Below, in pieces: positions 1-8,341 of a stretch of DNA of 34,663 nucleotides. The first letter of the stretch is position 1. Each line of letters opens with the position of its first letter. Origin of the DNA: Deltaproteobacteria bacterium RIFCSPLOWO2_02_FULL_50_16 (GTDB lineage Bacteria; UBA10199; 2-02-FULL-50-16). The translations under genes and the position numbers were made by a program. Location of the stretch: NCBI GenBank assembly GCA_001798715.1, contig MGSF01000006.1:2972-37634 (forward strand), given 5' to 3'. The notes under the pieces were generated by a model. That model saw nothing but the letters and a program-made list of their open reading frames with translations, was not told the DNA's origin and searched no databases.

Positions 1-290
1 ACTTGGGCCTCCTCTAAGGCCTTGGCGGCTTGATTGAGATCTTTTTCCTTGCAGACAGTCAATGCGGCCCGAACGGCACGGTTTGTTTCAATGATGGCTA
101 TCTTGTCAAAATCACCATCCAGGGGTTTTTCAGTTTCCTCATCAAAATCGCTCTCTTCTAGTTTGCCGGCCAGGAAGAAACCGGCGTCATGGAGGGGTTT
201 GACATCCTCAAGGAGGGGGCCATTGGCAATATCCAAGGAATCCTGTTTTTGGGCAGTGGTTTTTTTGGTTCTCAGTTTTTGGGGGATCAT
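1..290 (-). CDS. N-terminal fragment of a hypothetical protein (truncated by the window edge)
   Basis: Minus-strand open frame from ATG at 290 to the edge: MIPQKLRTKKTTAQKQDSLDIANGPLLEDVKPLHDAGFFLAGKLEESDFDEETEKPLDGDFDKIAIIETNRAVRAALTVCKEKDLNQAAKALEEAQ. Composition is more protein-like than the opposing plus-strand frame. Confidence 0.6.
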   Translation of the reverse strand, partial: MIPQKLRTKKTTAQKQDSLDIANGPLLEDVKPLHDAGFFLAGKLEESDFDEETEKPLDGDFDKIAIIETNRAVRAALTVCKEKDLNQAAKALEEAQ

Positions 291-2346
291 CACTGGCGAA
301 AGTGTAGCACAGGCCTTTGACAGGTCTCAACAATTTTTAAAGGGGTATCAGTATATTCAGGATCATCAATATGGCGAAGTTATTGATTTATGGTCAGAAG
401 AGATCCAATGGGGGCCTCTGGAAGATTATGTTTTTTATTATTTGGCCCAGGCCTATGAGGGGCTTAATCTGTGCGAAAAGGGATATGAGCTCTATGAGAA
501 GGTCACGACACAACACCCAAAAAGCCTTTTCTACTGGCCTTCTGTGAAGGGGATGGGCACAGAAGCCTTGTGTTTAGGGAATCTGGCAAAGGCGAGGGAG
601 TTTCTTCATCGCTATCTAAAAAACGCCCCCCATCCGGGAGATACCTCGGAAATCAAATTTCTCCTCGCCCTGAGTTATGATGTGCCGGGGGAGCGTCAAA
701 AATATCATCAAGAGCTCAAACTTTTGTGGCAGACAGAGCCTCAAAACCAGTGGACACAACTGGTTTATAATTTTCTCAATGAAGATAAAATCTCTATCAA
801 AGATGCCGATTATCAAAAAAAGGCCCATGAACTTTTAGATAAGAAATATTATGAAGAGGCCCTCAGTCTCTTTAAAAAATGGGGGGAGGGAAACTATAGG
901 GGGGAAATTGCCGAATGTTATTATGGTTTGCGCCAGTACAAAACAGCCCAAACCCTGTTTGAAGAACTCTACAATAACGGGATTCATAGGGAAAAGGCCT
1001 TGGGGCGCCTGGCCACCCTGGCGGTGCGTCTGGGGGATAATGAAAAAGGAATAGCCCTCAACGATAAAATTATTCGTCTTTATCGGCAGGGTCCTCTTGT
1101 TTACGAGGCAAGGCGCAAACTGGCCTTTCTTTATCGGGATATTTTTCAGTTTCAAAAGGCCATTCAAGAGCTCAATATTTTACTTTCTACCCGTCCTTCC
1201 GCTCAGTGGAAGCGACGATACCTCAAAAATATCGCCTGGAATTATTATCGTCTGGGAAAAATGGGGGACCCTGAGGCCTATCAGAGCGCCATAAAACATT
1301 GGGAGGATTTGATTTATATTTCTCAAGATCAGGAAAAGATCTTGCAGCAGGCCTATTATTGGCGAGGTCGCGTCTTTGCAGAATTGGGGCAGCAGGAAGC
1401 GGCACAAAAAGAATGGACCCAATTGGCAGAGGCCTATCCATGGACTTATTATGGATTTTTGGCCTTGAAGTCTCTTTATCCGAGGGAAGAGGATTTCAAA
1501 AGCGCCTTTTCTCGATGGATACAGCTTCACTACGTCAATATTCAGTGGATTACGGAGCCCAAGAATCAGTCCTTTTCATATGGATATCACTATCCGCGAT
1601 ATTTGATTCTTTCAGAATTAAGATTGGGAAAGGAGGCCCAGAATGAACTCATGGCCTCTTATGAGGAACTCAATGGCGAACTTCAGTTGGCCCCCCTCGT
1701 CGTGATGGCGCGTGATGCCGCAAAAAGAGGTAATTTTTATTTTCCCTTTCGAGTGGGAATTTCTCTGTGGCACTCCTATGAAAGTGAAGATCGCACCCTC
1801 CTTTATTGGGCCTATCCCAAGGCCTATGTCAAAAGCGTCACTCAATATGCCAGGAAATTTTTATTGGATCCCTTTTTGATGTATGCCGTGATGCGGCAGG
1901 AGAGCCATTTTCGTCCCAATATTGTTTCCAGTGCCGGGGCCCGGGGGCTTTTGCAGATTATGCCGGAGACGGGACGGCGCCTTGCCAAGGGGCTTCAATG
2001 GAGGCATTTTGATCCCGACCTTCTCTTTTATCCCGAGAAAAATATTGCCTTGAGCAGTTATTATCTTGACCGTCTTTTAGATGAGTTTGGTCGTGATTTA
2101 GTTTCCATCTTGGCCTCTTACAATGCCGGGGAAAGTGCCGTCAGGCGCTGGAAAAAAGGACGGGAAAACTTGTTGCCTGAGGAATTTGCCGAAGAAATCC
2201 CCTATGAAGAGACCAATAATTATGTCAAAAAGGTCCTGGAAAATTATTGGCTCTATCGCTCCCTCTATCAACAGCCCAATAAAAATAAAGAACCTCAAAA
2301 AAGTACTGATCCTGTTCTTGTCTGGAAAGACATATCCAATAAATAA
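256..2346 (+). CDS. slt: Soluble lytic murein transglycosylase (Slt70-like, TPR-like helices plus C-terminal SLT domain)
   Basis: C-terminal SLT motifs ('FLMYAVMRQESHFRPNIVSSAGARGLLQIMPETGRRLA', 'LASYNAGESAVRRW') after a long helical repeat region. The ORF track starts at 34, but residues before about GTG 256 look like antisense to the minus-strand ORF. GTG 256 gives a signal-like VVFLVLSFWGIITGESVAQA. Exact start uncertain. Confidence 0.9.
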   Translation: MVFLVLSFWGIITGESVAQAFDRSQQFLKGYQYIQDHQYGEVIDLWSEEIQWGPLEDYVFYYLAQAYEGLNLCEKGYELYEKVTTQHPKSLFYWPSVKGMGTEALCLGNLAKAREFLHRYLKNAPHPGDTSEIKFLLALSYDVPGERQKYHQELKLLWQTEPQNQWTQLVYNFLNEDKISIKDADYQKKAHELLDKKYYEEALSLFKKWGEGNYRGEIAECYYGLRQYKTAQTLFEELYNNGIHREKALGRLATLAVRLGDNEKGIALNDKIIRLYRQGPLVYEARRKLAFLYRDIFQFQKAIQELNILLSTRPSAQWKRRYLKNIAWNYYRLGKMGDPEAYQSAIKHWEDLIYISQDQEKILQQAYYWRGRVFAELGQQEAAQKEWTQLAEAYPWTYYGFLALKSLYPREEDFKSAFSRWIQLHYVNIQWITEPKNQSFSYGYHYPRYLILSELRLGKEAQNELMASYEELNGELQLAPLVVMARDAAKRGNFYFPFRVGISLWHSYESEDRTLLYWAYPKAYVKSVTQYARKFLLDPFLMYAVMRQESHFRPNIVSSAGARGLLQIMPETGRRLAKGLQWRHFDPDLLFYPEKNIALSSYYLDRLLDEFGRDLVSILASYNAGESAVRRWKKGRENLLPEEFAEEIPYEETNNYVKKVLENYWLYRSLYQQPNKNKEPQKSTDPVLVWKDISNK

Positions 2347-2380
2347 GGGGAGTGGTGTTACTAAGGCTCCTTCGTTGGTA

Positions 2381-3526
2381 TTAAACCCTGGAGTGGGGGT
2401 CAAAGAGCTTTGTATGTTCGTCTAAGGCAAAGCGGTCCGTCATTCCGGCGATATGGTCACACACATGTCTTCGGAGATCCCCTTTTTGAATTTTTTGATA
2501 GACATCTTGCGGCAATATCTTGGGATTGCGGACATAGGCCTCAAAGAGGTCTCTAATGATGCGCCTGGCCTTATCCGCCATGCGCTCAACGCGGTATTGG
2601 TGATAGAGATTCTTGTTGAGAAAGTCCTTGAGTTGCTGATTCTTTTGATCCACCCTCTGATTAAAGTGGGCGAGGTTTGAAGGATGTTTGCGAATTTTAG
2701 CAACACTCTCTATTTTGTTATCTTGGATGTTTTTTTCCGTTTGGGTCACAAGATCGGTGACCAAGAGGTTGATAATGGCCTTGATTGTTTGTCTTATCTG
2801 GACCTTTTGGTCGTGGTTATCGTGGATGTTGTTGCCCTTGTAATTTTCCCTCCAAAGATCCACCTCTTCCAGTTGTTGGAGACTAATCAGCCCAGAACGA
2901 AGGCCATCATCTAAGTCGTGGTTGCTATAGGCGATTTCATCGGCAATATTGACAATCTGCGCCTCTAAGGTGGCCTGTCCTTTTTGTCCCTCCTGTTTTT
3001 GTTTAAAGTCGTAGGGGGTCGAGTGTTTTGAGATCCCCTCTAAGACTTCAAATGTAAGATTAAGCCCTGGAAACTCCGGATAACGATCCTCCAACAAAGT
3101 GACGATTCTCAAGCTTTGCCCGTTGTGTTCAAAACCGCCCTCATCCTTCATGAGTTCGTTCATCGTTGTTTCTCCGGAATGGCCAAATGGCGTGTGTCCG
3201 AGGTCATGGGCCAGGATGATGGCCTCGGCCAGGTCCTCGTTGAGCCTCAAGGCCCTGGCCACTGTGCGGGAGATCTGTGCCCCCTCGATGGTGTGAGTCA
3301 GACGTGTTCGAAAATGATCTCCTTCGTGATAGACAAAAACCTGCGTCTTGTATTCCAGGCGGCGGAAGGCGTTTGAGTGGATAATGCGGTCGCGATCGCG
3401 CTGAAAGGCCGTTCGATAGGGGTGCTCCTCTTCGGGATGGATCCTCCCTTGTGTCTCTTGACTCTTCATGGCATAGGAGGCCAAGTTCTCTCTTTCAATT
3501 TCCTCATAATTTTTGCGTAGAAGCAT
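2381..3526 (-). CDS. dgt: Deoxyguanosinetriphosphate triphosphohydrolase-like protein (HD domain)
   Basis: HD motifs 'RTRLTHTIEGAQISRTVARAL', 'AIILAHDLGHTPFGHSGE', 'IVNIADEIAYSNHDLDDGL'. Confidence 0.93.
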   Translation of the reverse strand: MLLRKNYEEIERENLASYAMKSQETQGRIHPEEEHPYRTAFQRDRDRIIHSNAFRRLEYKTQVFVYHEGDHFRTRLTHTIEGAQISRTVARALRLNEDLAEAIILAHDLGHTPFGHSGETTMNELMKDEGGFEHNGQSLRIVTLLEDRYPEFPGLNLTFEVLEGISKHSTPYDFKQKQEGQKGQATLEAQIVNIADEIAYSNHDLDDGLRSGLISLQQLEEVDLWRENYKGNNIHDNHDQKVQIRQTIKAIINLLVTDLVTQTEKNIQDNKIESVAKIRKHPSNLAHFNQRVDQKNQQLKDFLNKNLYHQYRVERMADKARRIIRDLFEAYVRNPKILPQDVYQKIQKGDLRRHVCDHIAGMTDRFALDEHTKLFDPHSRV

Positions 3527-3536
3527 AGTCTCTCTT

Positions 3537-4274
3537 TTATAATAAACCCATAGTCTTGTGCAATTGGGGAATGAGAAATATTCTTGGGATTTCTTTTTTT
3601 AGGAGATTCATCTGTCGAATCAGCGACTTTTGACCAGGAGAGTCATTGAAGGAGGGGGTGGGGCTGGCCGGTTGTATGTAGACGGGAATATTTGACCGCA
3701 CCTCCCGAATCAAGGAGGACAATTGAAACAAGTCGTCGTCATGGGTGTCCTCTGTGACGACGCATTTGATATAAAGTTTTTTTTGCAAAGATTTTTCAAG
3801 AAAGGCCCTATGTTCTTCCCAATGAGATTTTTCTCCCGTCGATGAGGGAAGCTTGATGTCCATGCTGACTATATGAATATGAGAGAGAATTCTTTCCAGG
3901 AGATGGGGATGGGTGCCCGCTGTTTCGAGGAGGATTTCATAGTCGGGGTGGAGGGTGGGGAGCCAGGTTTCCAAGAAATCGATTTGATCCAGAGGCTCTC
4001 CCCCTGTCAGGGAGAGAAATCGGTCTGAAAAACGAGAAAGAAAGGTATTCAATTGTTGAGGAGTGACGGGATTGGGGTAATCTTCAAAGATCATGGACTG
4101 GGGTGTTTTTTCAACACGAAAAATGGATCTTTTTGAGGGAAGGGCGGCTTGCGTATCACACCACCGACACCTTTGGGAACAACCCTGGAAACGGACAAAG
4201 ACCTGGGGGCGCCCCATAAAGGCCCCTTCGCCTTGATAGGAAGAAAAAATTTCATTTAAGACAGCGTGAGTCAT
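3537..4274 (-). CDS. queE: 7-carboxy-7-deazaguanine synthase, radical SAM
   Basis: N-terminal 'NEIFSSYQGEGAFMGRPQVFVRFQGCSQRCRWCDT' with a radical-SAM Cys cluster, then 'LSLTGGEPLDQ'. Confidence 0.92.
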   Translation of the reverse strand: MTHAVLNEIFSSYQGEGAFMGRPQVFVRFQGCSQRCRWCDTQAALPSKRSIFRVEKTPQSMIFEDYPNPVTPQQLNTFLSRFSDRFLSLTGGEPLDQIDFLETWLPTLHPDYEILLETAGTHPHLLERILSHIHIVSMDIKLPSSTGEKSHWEEHRAFLEKSLQKKLYIKCVVTEDTHDDDLFQLSSLIREVRSNIPVYIQPASPTPSFNDSPGQKSLIRQMNLLKKEIPRIFLIPQLHKTMGLL

Positions 4275-4280
4275 TTATTA

Positions 4281-4377
4281 ACAGGACCGAAATAATATGG
4301 ACAGCCCGATAGGGCTAACAGCCGGTCCTGTAATACTGACAGTCCCCAAATGTCTATACAATTTTTGGACTGTTAGT
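4281..4377. promoter_or_regulatory. Two tandem hairpins between the DUF366-like gene and queE (queE leader)
   Basis: Stem 1 ACAGGACCG (4281-4289) / CGGTCCTGT (4323-4331) with nested AGCCC/GGGCT. Stem 2 ACTGACAGTCC (4335-4345) / GGACTGTTAGT (4367-4377). Confidence 0.6.
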
Positions 4378-4936
4378 AAGGGACCCTTTTTACCTTTGAA
4401 AAATCGCGATGGATACTGGCGATTTCATCTCTATAACTTGTCAAAATTTTTTCGGCAAAGACCTTTGGGTCAATCTTGAAATCGTCAAGTCCCTTGGTGG
4501 GGACGGGGGTTTTTCGGGAATCGATATTGATTCCCGTATGGAAAAGGGAAGAGGTCGGGGAGGTAGTGGCAACCGAAATCGTTATTTTAAAATTTTCCTT
4601 TTCGTAGAGATCATTTCCTGTGCGGAAGAGATTGAGAGAAGGGCAGTCTTGCAACAAATGCTGTTGTATCTGGGTAATCAAAAGACGCTGTCTTAGGATG
4701 GCCTTTTCAAGATCGTGATCGGCAAATTCCCCGATAAAATGAAGCATTTTTTGGCTGAATATCTTATGACCGGCCTTGAGATCTTCCAGATCCACCATAA
4801 ATTCTGGGCGAATATCACAGCCTCCTGTAAAGGTGACAAGGGCATCAGGCATCAATCCTGTTTGCTGTGTGACCCATCCAGAGCGAAGCTGGGAGCCATT
4901 GTAATCAGTGATTTTCTCCAAAAATTTGGTGTTCAT
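4373..4936 (-). CDS. DUF366-like conserved protein in a queuosine operon; possible biotin/lipoate ligase-like fold
   Basis: 'DYNGSQLRSGWV', 'MVDLEDL' and 'LFRTGNDLYEKENFKITISVATTSPTSSLFHTGINID'. Recalled similarity to DUF366 (PF04017). Lies 7 nt downstream of queC on the same strand. Confidence 0.7.
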   Translation of the reverse strand: MNTKFLEKITDYNGSQLRSGWVTQQTGLMPDALVTFTGGCDIRPEFMVDLEDLKAGHKIFSQKMLHFIGEFADHDLEKAILRQRLLITQIQQHLLQDCPSLNLFRTGNDLYEKENFKITISVATTSPTSSLFHTGINIDSRKTPVPTKGLDDFKIDPKVFAEKILTSYRDEIASIHRDFSKVKRVPY

Positions 4937-4943
4937 TGTTCTA

Positions 4944-5660
4944 TCACTTCTCCCGCTCAGCCTCTAAAAAATTTCTCCGCATCTTTTCCCATATATTGTT
5001 CTTTTTGTAGGCATGAATGGAACGAAGACATGATTCGCACACACCACACATCTTTTCTCCTCCTTCATAGCAACTCCACAATTCTCCAAAGTCGAGATGG
5101 AGAGAAATCCCCTTGTGCACCATCGTCTCTTTGGTCATGTCCTGTACCCAGCTTTTAACCGTTGTGTGACGAAGGGTTGTCCATTCAAAAAAACGATTGG
5201 CGGCCACAACCGCCTCCGAAGAGTTGTCGGGAAAAGAGGTGCCCTCTTCGACATTAAATCCCGTGACAATAGAGTCATATCCCTTGGATTCAGCGAAGGC
5301 GGCGGCCACGTTTAAAAAAATTCCGTTACGATTAGGGACCCAGACTTCTTTTGCGGTTTTTTGGGTAATAGTGAGGGTGTTCAGTTCGGCTTCCGAGATC
5401 ATGGGAAGGGGGCGTTTTCGATTGACGAGGGCCGTTTGAGTGAGGTCTTTCAGCCAGGGAAGGGGGATGACTTGATGGGGAAGATTCCACTTTTGAGAAA
5501 AGGATTTGGCGGCCCTCACTTCACGCAAAAAGGCCCTCTGACCATAGTCAAAGGTTAAGGCCTCTTTGAGGGTGATTTCTTGGGAGGCCAAGGTGGCCGA
5601 GAGAACCGAGTCCAGTCCGCCAGAAAGAAGGACAATGGCTGTTTTTGATGAAGGAGGCAC
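4944..5660 (-). CDS. queC: 7-cyano-7-deazaguanine synthase
   Basis: PP-loop 'AIVLLSGGLDSVLSA', 'FDYGQRAFLREVRAA', 'PNRNGIFLNVAAAFAE', C-terminal Zn motif 'CGVCESCLRSIHAY'. Confidence 0.95.
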   Translation of the reverse strand: MPPSSKTAIVLLSGGLDSVLSATLASQEITLKEALTFDYGQRAFLREVRAAKSFSQKWNLPHQVIPLPWLKDLTQTALVNRKRPLPMISEAELNTLTITQKTAKEVWVPNRNGIFLNVAAAFAESKGYDSIVTGFNVEEGTSFPDNSSEAVVAANRFFEWTTLRHTTVKSWVQDMTKETMVHKGISLHLDFGELWSCYEGGEKMCGVCESCLRSIHAYKKNNIWEKMRRNFLEAEREK

Positions 5661-5704
5661 GATCGAAACCTCATCGCATTTTTGGGGGGAAAGTCAACCT
5701 TCCT

Positions 5705-6514
5705 TTAAATGTTTTCTATAAAGGAAATATCGAGGTTTTGATAATTGCGATAGTATCTCATGACCTTGCGGGCATAGTCCTGTGGGAGGGGTTGATGGTT
5801 TTTTAGGCGTTCGATGACGGCCGTGGGCCCCATATTATAAGCGGTCAGGGCAAGATTATAATTGTTGTTAAATTGGGCGAGAAGCTCGGAAAAGTAGTGA
5901 ACCCCCAGGGACAAATTATCCATCGGATCATAGAGAACGTCCTCATAGGGGCGTCCAGAATATTCGGGGAGATCCTTTTTTAAATCTCGGATCACGATGG
6001 GAAGGACCTGCATGAGACCCATGGCGCCCGCATAAGAACGGGCCTCAGGATCAAAGCGACTCTCAGTTTTCATGATGGCCAAAATGAGAAAGGGATCGAT
6101 CTTGTATTGGTGAGCGAGTCTAGCGATTTTAAGGGACACCTTTGAGATAAGGGTATTGTTTAATGGGACATTTTCTTCTTGAAGGATAGAATCAATGGTT
6201 TTTGCCATCTGTTTGGACTTATAATAATAAGTTTTTGAGGCAAAATGAAAAATGGGGGAGAGGATGATGGAATGAAAAGATTCTTGAGGAGAAGATCCAG
6301 CAGGCTTATTCAGGAAGGTGTTTAACTCTCCCCAACTCTGAAGAATGAGAAAAAGGATCAATAAACCGAGGATTGGTTTTTTTTGTTGGCGACAATAAGC
6401 CACAATAGCCTTCCTCCACGACTTTAGTTGTTTCCCAAGCGGCAAGCGGCGTTTTCTAATCATGTAGCAATTCTCATGCCCAAGCCAATTGAGAAGATAA
6501 CTATTTGATTTCAT
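5705..6514 (-). CDS. Membrane-anchored lytic transglycosylase (SLT domain)
   Basis: One N-terminal hydrophobic segment (ILGLLILFLILQSW), then 'DPFLILAIMKTESRFDPEARSYAGAMGLMQVLP' and 'ALTAYNMGPTAV'. GGAG upstream of the ATG at 6514. Confidence 0.88.
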   Translation of the reverse strand: MKSNSYLLNWLGHENCYMIRKRRLPLGKQLKSWRKAIVAYCRQQKKPILGLLILFLILQSWGELNTFLNKPAGSSPQESFHSIILSPIFHFASKTYYYKSKQMAKTIDSILQEENVPLNNTLISKVSLKIARLAHQYKIDPFLILAIMKTESRFDPEARSYAGAMGLMQVLPIVIRDLKKDLPEYSGRPYEDVLYDPMDNLSLGVHYFSELLAQFNNNYNLALTAYNMGPTAVIERLKNHQPLPQDYARKVMRYYRNYQNLDISFIENI

Positions 6515-6620
6515 TTATATATCTCCGAAAAAGACCTCTGTATGCCATTGAGCCTTATGGGGTCTTTATCCCCCCTCTCTCGGCATGGCCTGGGAAAGGT
6601 TGCTTCTTTTTCGGTCCCCC

Positions 6621-6660
6621 AAAAAACAAGCCCCGCTTCGCTTAACGCTCCACGGGGCCC
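6621..6660 (-). terminator. Rho-independent terminator of the phasin-like gene
   Basis: Minus-strand GCCCCG-TGGAGCGTTAAGCGAAG-CGGGGC followed by TTGTTTTTT, just 3' of the gene ending at 6689. Confidence 0.75.
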
Positions 6661-6688
6661 ATTCGAGGGAGGTAACTTTTTAAAACCC

Positions 6689-7237
6689 TTAAGCCGCCTT
6701 CTTGCTTAAGGTATTAATTTTTGTCTCCAAGTTTTTGATCTTCTTTGAAAGCTTATCGATTTCACGGACCGAGGGGATGCTCAGCAAACTTAAGACATGA
6801 TCCTTGGTCTTGTCGGCGCTCTCGAGGGCCTTGGCCAGGAATTCGCTTTCATTGATTTTTGTGATGAGATCAGTCAGGTTTTTCTTAGCTTCAGTGATAA
6901 ATTTGTCACGGTTAAAACCTTCAATAGGAAGAAATTCAATTTCTTTGGCACGATCAATGATATCCTCGGCAATGCGGCGGATCTCCTTCTGCAGTTCGTC
7001 TTTCTTCTCACTGGCGACGCTGTAGAATCCATCAAGATTGACCCTGTCAATGAGGTCTTGGACGCGACCCTTGAGATCACGAGAAGACTGATTCATAAGA
7101 TCAGTCACCCTTGTGACGATTTTTTCGGCTTCGCTTTCTAGACGATTTAAGAGGTCGATGAAGACGTCTTTTTTCGTCACTTTAGTGGCAGACTTACTGG
7201 TTTTGCGACCCTGACTTCTTTTTCGGACTGTTGTCAT
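6689..7237 (-). CDS. Phasin-like coiled-coil protein
   Basis: Highly charged helical protein with heptad-like pattern and C-terminal 'LSKKIKNLETKINTLSKKAA'. AAGGGG ribosome-binding site before the ATG at 7237. Phasin family membership is tentative. Confidence 0.6.
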   Translation of the reverse strand: MTTVRKRSQGRKTSKSATKVTKKDVFIDLLNRLESEAEKIVTRVTDLMNQSSRDLKGRVQDLIDRVNLDGFYSVASEKKDELQKEIRRIAEDIIDRAKEIEFLPIEGFNRDKFITEAKKNLTDLITKINESEFLAKALESADKTKDHVLSLLSIPSVREIDKLSKKIKNLETKINTLSKKAA

Positions 7238-7273
7238 AAAGTACCCCTTTCCGAGTATGGAATTGTTCTTTTG

Positions 7274-7346
7274 GGGTCTTGTAAGATCTGATCTATCGCC
7301 CCCATGAGGATCCTTTTGGAGGCAGATCAGGTCTTACGAAAGACCC
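7274..7346 (-). promoter_or_regulatory. Long hairpin in the 5' leader of the phasin-like gene
   Basis: GGGTCTTGTAAGATCTGATCT (7274-7294) pairs with AGATCAGGTCTTACGAAAGACCC (7324-7346) apart from one mismatch and a 2-nt bulge. Confidence 0.6.
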
Positions 7347-7506
7347 TTTTTTGAAGACACCCCTTAAGTAACACACTGCGTTAAACACGTCAAATATTTT
7401 TTTACGCATCGCGTTAATAAAGATCGGATGAGCATTAAAATAACAGTAATATCAATAAGTTGAGATTAATAAAAAAATGACATGGTGCATTGAGAAGAGA
7501 AGGAAC

Positions 7507-8052
7507 TTAATCAGCAGTGGTGGTTTTGGGAGGAGAGAAGTGGATGTAGCTTAAATAGGTTTTTAATTCTCTGATGGATTCGTAGATATCTTGAAGGGCA
7601 CGGTGGGTGCCGCTTTTCTCCAAGCGAAAATTATATTTTTGTCGAAAAATTTCCTTAAAAGAACTGACATCAATGACGCGATAATGGAGGCGCCCCGCCA
7701 GAGCCGGCATGTATTTATCAATAAACCGCTTATCATTGCCAACGGAGTTGCCACAGATGACAACACGGTCACTGGGGGTAAAGTGTTTATCCACCAGCAT
7801 GAGGATGTCTTTTTCGACTTGAACGAGGTGTTGACCGGACTTCACTTCTTTTGTCAAACCAGTGGCCCCGTGATGCTCTTGGCACCAGGGGTCCATGCGA
7901 TCCATGACCTCTTGGGATTGATGGATGACCCGACTATATTCCTCGATGACATTAAAGTTGGTATCTGTGATGACAATGGCGACCTCGAGGATGGCATGAA
8001 TATTTTCATCCAGCCCCGTCATTTCTAGATCAATCCAGAATAATGAATGCAT
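7507..8052 (-). CDS. orn: Oligoribonuclease
   Basis: DEDD exonuclease 'LFWIDLEMTGLDENIHAILEVAIVITD', 'VICGNSVGNDKRFIDKYMP', 'THRALQDIYESIREL'. Confidence 0.95.
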   Translation of the reverse strand: MHSLFWIDLEMTGLDENIHAILEVAIVITDTNFNVIEEYSRVIHQSQEVMDRMDPWCQEHHGATGLTKEVKSGQHLVQVEKDILMLVDKHFTPSDRVVICGNSVGNDKRFIDKYMPALAGRLHYRVIDVSSFKEIFRQKYNFRLEKSGTHRALQDIYESIRELKTYLSYIHFSPPKTTTAD

Positions 8053-8068
8053 AGGAAGACATATTGAC

Positions 8069-8341
8069 TCACTTCAAAGGGTTTTGTCCACCATTATTGG
8101 ATTTTTTGCAGGGGAGGTTTTTTTGTTGCCATCTTCGAAAGGCGGGTTTCTGGGCTAATTTTGGAAATTGATTCAGAAGCCAGAATATTTGACGGTGGAA
8201 AAAGGGGATGTCTAAAATGAGGACACCCATGATGAAAAAAAACCAGCCAGGGATCACGGGGAGTAGCCAGCCAATGATGGCCATTACCATCAATCCCCAG
8301 CCGGCGCTCAGTCTCAAGATTTTTTTGGCGTGTTGTTTCAT
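8069..8341 (-). CDS. Small membrane protein, PGPGW-like
   Basis: 'MKQHAKKILRLSAGWGLMVMAIIGWLLPVIPGWFFFIMGVLIL' with two hydrophobic stretches around VIPGW. Start at internal Met 8341 rather than the ORF-track start at 8371. Confidence 0.65.
   Translation of the reverse strand: MKQHAKKILRLSAGWGLMVMAIIGWLLPVIPGWFFFIMGVLILDIPFFHRQIFWLLNQFPKLAQKPAFRRWQQKNLPCKKSNNGGQNPLK

Noticed and set aside
34-255. N-terminal extension of the first transglycosylase ORF
   Set aside because: Ser/Arg/Lys-rich and antisense to a better minus-strand coding frame; a signal-like start occurs near 256.
4281-4377. preQ1 riboswitch upstream of queE
   Set aside because: No compact stem plus A-rich tail pseudoknot arrangement typical of preQ1-I; two ordinary stem-loops instead. 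Covariance testing is still needed.
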